Assembly: GCA_019677205.1 (NCBI GenBank)
Contig: JAAMXY010000608.1
Coordinates: forward strand, 1 to 63,354
Reading direction: 5' to 3'
Source: Pinguiococcus pyrenoidosus
Taxonomy: Eukaryota; Sar; Pinguiophyceae; Pinguiochrysidales; Pinguiochrysidaceae
DNA length: 63,354 bases
A program made the position numbers and the translations under genes. Each line of letters starts with the position of its first letter. Position 1 is the stretch's first letter. The notes beneath the pieces were generated by a model. It did no database searches, was not told where the DNA came from, and saw nothing but the letters and a program-made list of their open reading frames with translations. Below, piece after piece: positions 61,785 through 63,354 of the stretch.

Positions 61785-63272
61785 ATGTTGCCGCTCCATC
61801 TGCTCGTCGACCTCGCTCGAGGCCTACGGCGGGCATCCCGGACGACGCTGCGAGCGCGCGAGCCGATCCGGCAGCGGCCGGCAATCAGGAGAAGCCTGGC
61901 GCTGGATCTCTCGACCTTGCCGCCAGAAGTGAATCCGGAGCTGCACAATGATCCGTGCATCCGAGTGTTCCTTGAGGTAGAGACCAGACGAGCAGTGCAG
62001 CCGCAGCGGACGTACGCCCTTAGCCACGCGCTTCTCGTCGACAGGGTGCCGCATGGTGTCGCAGGACTACCATGTGCGACGCTTTCAACAGCAGCCTAAC
62101 GCTTTGCATCGTCCTGGCCGGGATCACGGTTGGCCTGCAGACGTACGAGGTCTTTGCCCAGGATCCCATTCTGGTAGGAGAGCAAGTTCATCCGAGCGCT
62201 TTGGGGGAATGCTTCCCGGCTGACAACGACGCTCTAGAACTTCTTGGACGCCTTCGTGTTGGTCACCTTTACGGTGGAGTTCGTCTTGAAGGTTTGGGCC
62301 GAGGGACTCGCCCCCTGGAGATACTTCGCTGGAGAGGAGTGGCGTTGGAACAATTTTGACTTTCTCATTCTGGTTTTGAGTTGGGACCTTGACATCGTTG
62401 TATCCGGGTCGGGCCAAGGTGGGTGAGGCTCGAACCCCCGCGGTGGCGTTCAGCAGATCTTGCCGCGGCTTCTCAGCGGCGCTCTGCTTCCTGCGCTGTA
62501 GGAACTGCTAAAGTGCTCCGGCTCTTTCGCCTCATGCGGGTAGCCAAGCTCATGCGCAAGGTCCCGCAGCTCCAAATGATCGTGATGGGACTTGTTGGGG
62601 GGCTCAAGAGCATCTTCTACATCCTTCTGTTGCTCGTGCTTGTCTTCTACCTCTTTGCCTGCTTCGGCGTGATATACTTCAAGAGGAACGATCCGTTCCA
62701 CTTCGGCACGTTGCCGTTCGCTCTGCTGACGCTCTTTCGCTGCTGCACACTGGAGGACTGGACCGACGTCATGTACATCGGTAAGCGCCTTGGCTGCTGG
62801 AACCCGGCCGGTTGCTCGAGAACCTGAGGTGCCGTGCCCACAGGCATGTATGGCTGCGACGAGTACGGTGGCGGAGTGTACTTCCAGGATGACCAACGAG
62901 GCGGCGCCTTCATGGATCGCTTCTCCTGCAAGAACCCAGAGAAGCAGAAGTGGATATCGGTGTTCTACTGGACATCCTTCGTCGTGATCTGCTCGCTCGT
63001 GATGCTGTCTCTCTTCATCGGTACGCTCACGCAGCTGCGGGAATGGTCAAATGACCTGGGCGTCAATCGTCGGATTGGAGCTGATTCGGGGCCGGCCTCG
63101 GATCTCCACAGGGACGGTGACAATGAGCATGTCCGAGAGCATGCAGCAGATGAAGAAGGAGGCCGAGATCGTCGGGCGAGAGAAGAGGCTGAGCAGGGCC
63201 AAGGCTGCGATAAGTACCACAGCATCGAATGCGAGCCGCCGGCCTTCGAGAGGCAAGTCCCACAAGGATCAG
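61785..63272 (+). CDS. voltage-gated cation channel, first domain (runs off the window)
   Basis: Six exons (61785-62011, 62065-62173, 62238-62418, 62502-62780, 62844-63020, 63112-63272) splice in phase into 378 aa and end at a donor, so the gene continues past 63354. S1 is [17 protein letters not shown] and S2 has the acidic VEF. S3 is [11 protein letters not shown]4 is [17 protein letters not shown], with basic residues every third position. The S5-pore-S6 part has [12 protein letters not shown], the selectivity filter type of Na/Ca channels, and ends in a long S6 ([21 protein letters not shown]). A charged cytosolic segment follows. It could be a single-domain EukCat-like channel or the first domain of a multi-domain channel; the missing 3' end decides. 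The Asp in LEDW favours divalent or non-selective permeation. Confidence 0.88.
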
Positions 63273-63354
63273 GTGTGTCCAGATATCCTTGAGAACCTCC
63301 GCGGCGTCCTTGTCGCTGTCCCTAAGCGTCTCGCTGCCTCCCTCTCCTTCCCCC
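63273..63354 (+). other. start of an intron of the channel gene
   Basis: A GTGTGT donor follows the CAG at 63272. The window ends in a pyrimidine-rich run (CTGCCTCCCTCTCCTTCCCC) that looks like the tract before an acceptor just outside. Confidence 0.6.

Noticed and set aside
1-63354. CRISPR arrays, insertion sequences, integrons or prokaryotic operons
   Set aside because: No direct-repeat/spacer pattern, transposase or co-directional tight clusters. Spliceosomal introns show a eukaryotic nuclear origin.

Overview
The window is nuclear DNA from a eukaryote. It holds about 27 protein-coding genes on both strands in 63 kb. Introns are GT-AG, usually 50-125 nt, and splice in frame at conserved protein motifs. 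Spacing is tight, intergenic DNA is short, and coding sequence is GC-rich and dotted with simple repeats (CAG, CTTGTG, CGACAA). Two genes, the HAT/TPR protein at 37429 and the MFS carrier at 29330, begin with a signal peptide whose end has an Ala-Ala-(Cys)-Phe context. This is typical of proteins sent into complex red-lineage plastids. Together with the formate/nitrite transporter and superoxide reductase, this points to an alga with a secondary plastid (stramenopile, haptophyte, cryptophyte or alveolate). The exact lineage cannot be fixed from sequence alone.

Layout. 0-10 kb: a 1606-aa coiled-coil protein, mitochondrial ribosomal protein S9, a cytochrome P450 and a formate/nitrite transporter. 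10-26 kb: an unknown protein with an Ala-Gln repeat, eIF2B-alpha, an LMBR1/LIMR membrane protein, a J-domain protein, a large FAD oxidoreductase with a polyQ tail, and a signal-peptide-bearing JmjC hydroxylase. 26-41 kb: superoxide reductase, CLP1, a MOT2/MFSD5-like carrier, a SERHL-type hydrolase, a steroid-5-alpha-reductase-like enzyme, a class-3 lipase, a plastid-type HAT/TPR protein and an FKBP. 42-48 kb: a 27-exon NADPH oxidase. 48-63 kb: MFAP1, APC8/CDC23, a protein with a degenerate histone-deacetylase-like domain, a glycosyltransferase-like protein, a SECIS-binding protein 2 homologue with repeated UHM/RRM domains, and the start of a voltage-gated cation channel that runs off the right edge.

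The standout is the gene at 42103-47759. Its 27 exons join without a phase error into 1268 aa: two SH3 domains, a basic linker, a three-helix segment resembling p22phox (CYBA), then a complete gp91phox-type oxidase core with all four heme histidines, the FAD motif, the NADPH motif and the C-terminal HKENF. In animals and amoebae these parts are separate subunits (organiser, p22phox and NOX). Here they appear as one polypeptide, with a PxxP-rich insert in the NADPH domain that could be an internal SH3 ligand. To my knowledge this architecture has not been described.

Other items of note are the UHM-SBP2 fusion, the pseudo-deacetylase, the intron-containing nuclear superoxide reductase, and short AT-rich islands that recur next to promoters. 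The window holds a mix of housekeeping genes (translation, mRNA 3'-end processing, splicing, cell cycle) and algal accessory genes. No operon-like functional grouping is evident apart from frequent divergent pairs sharing a short promoter region.
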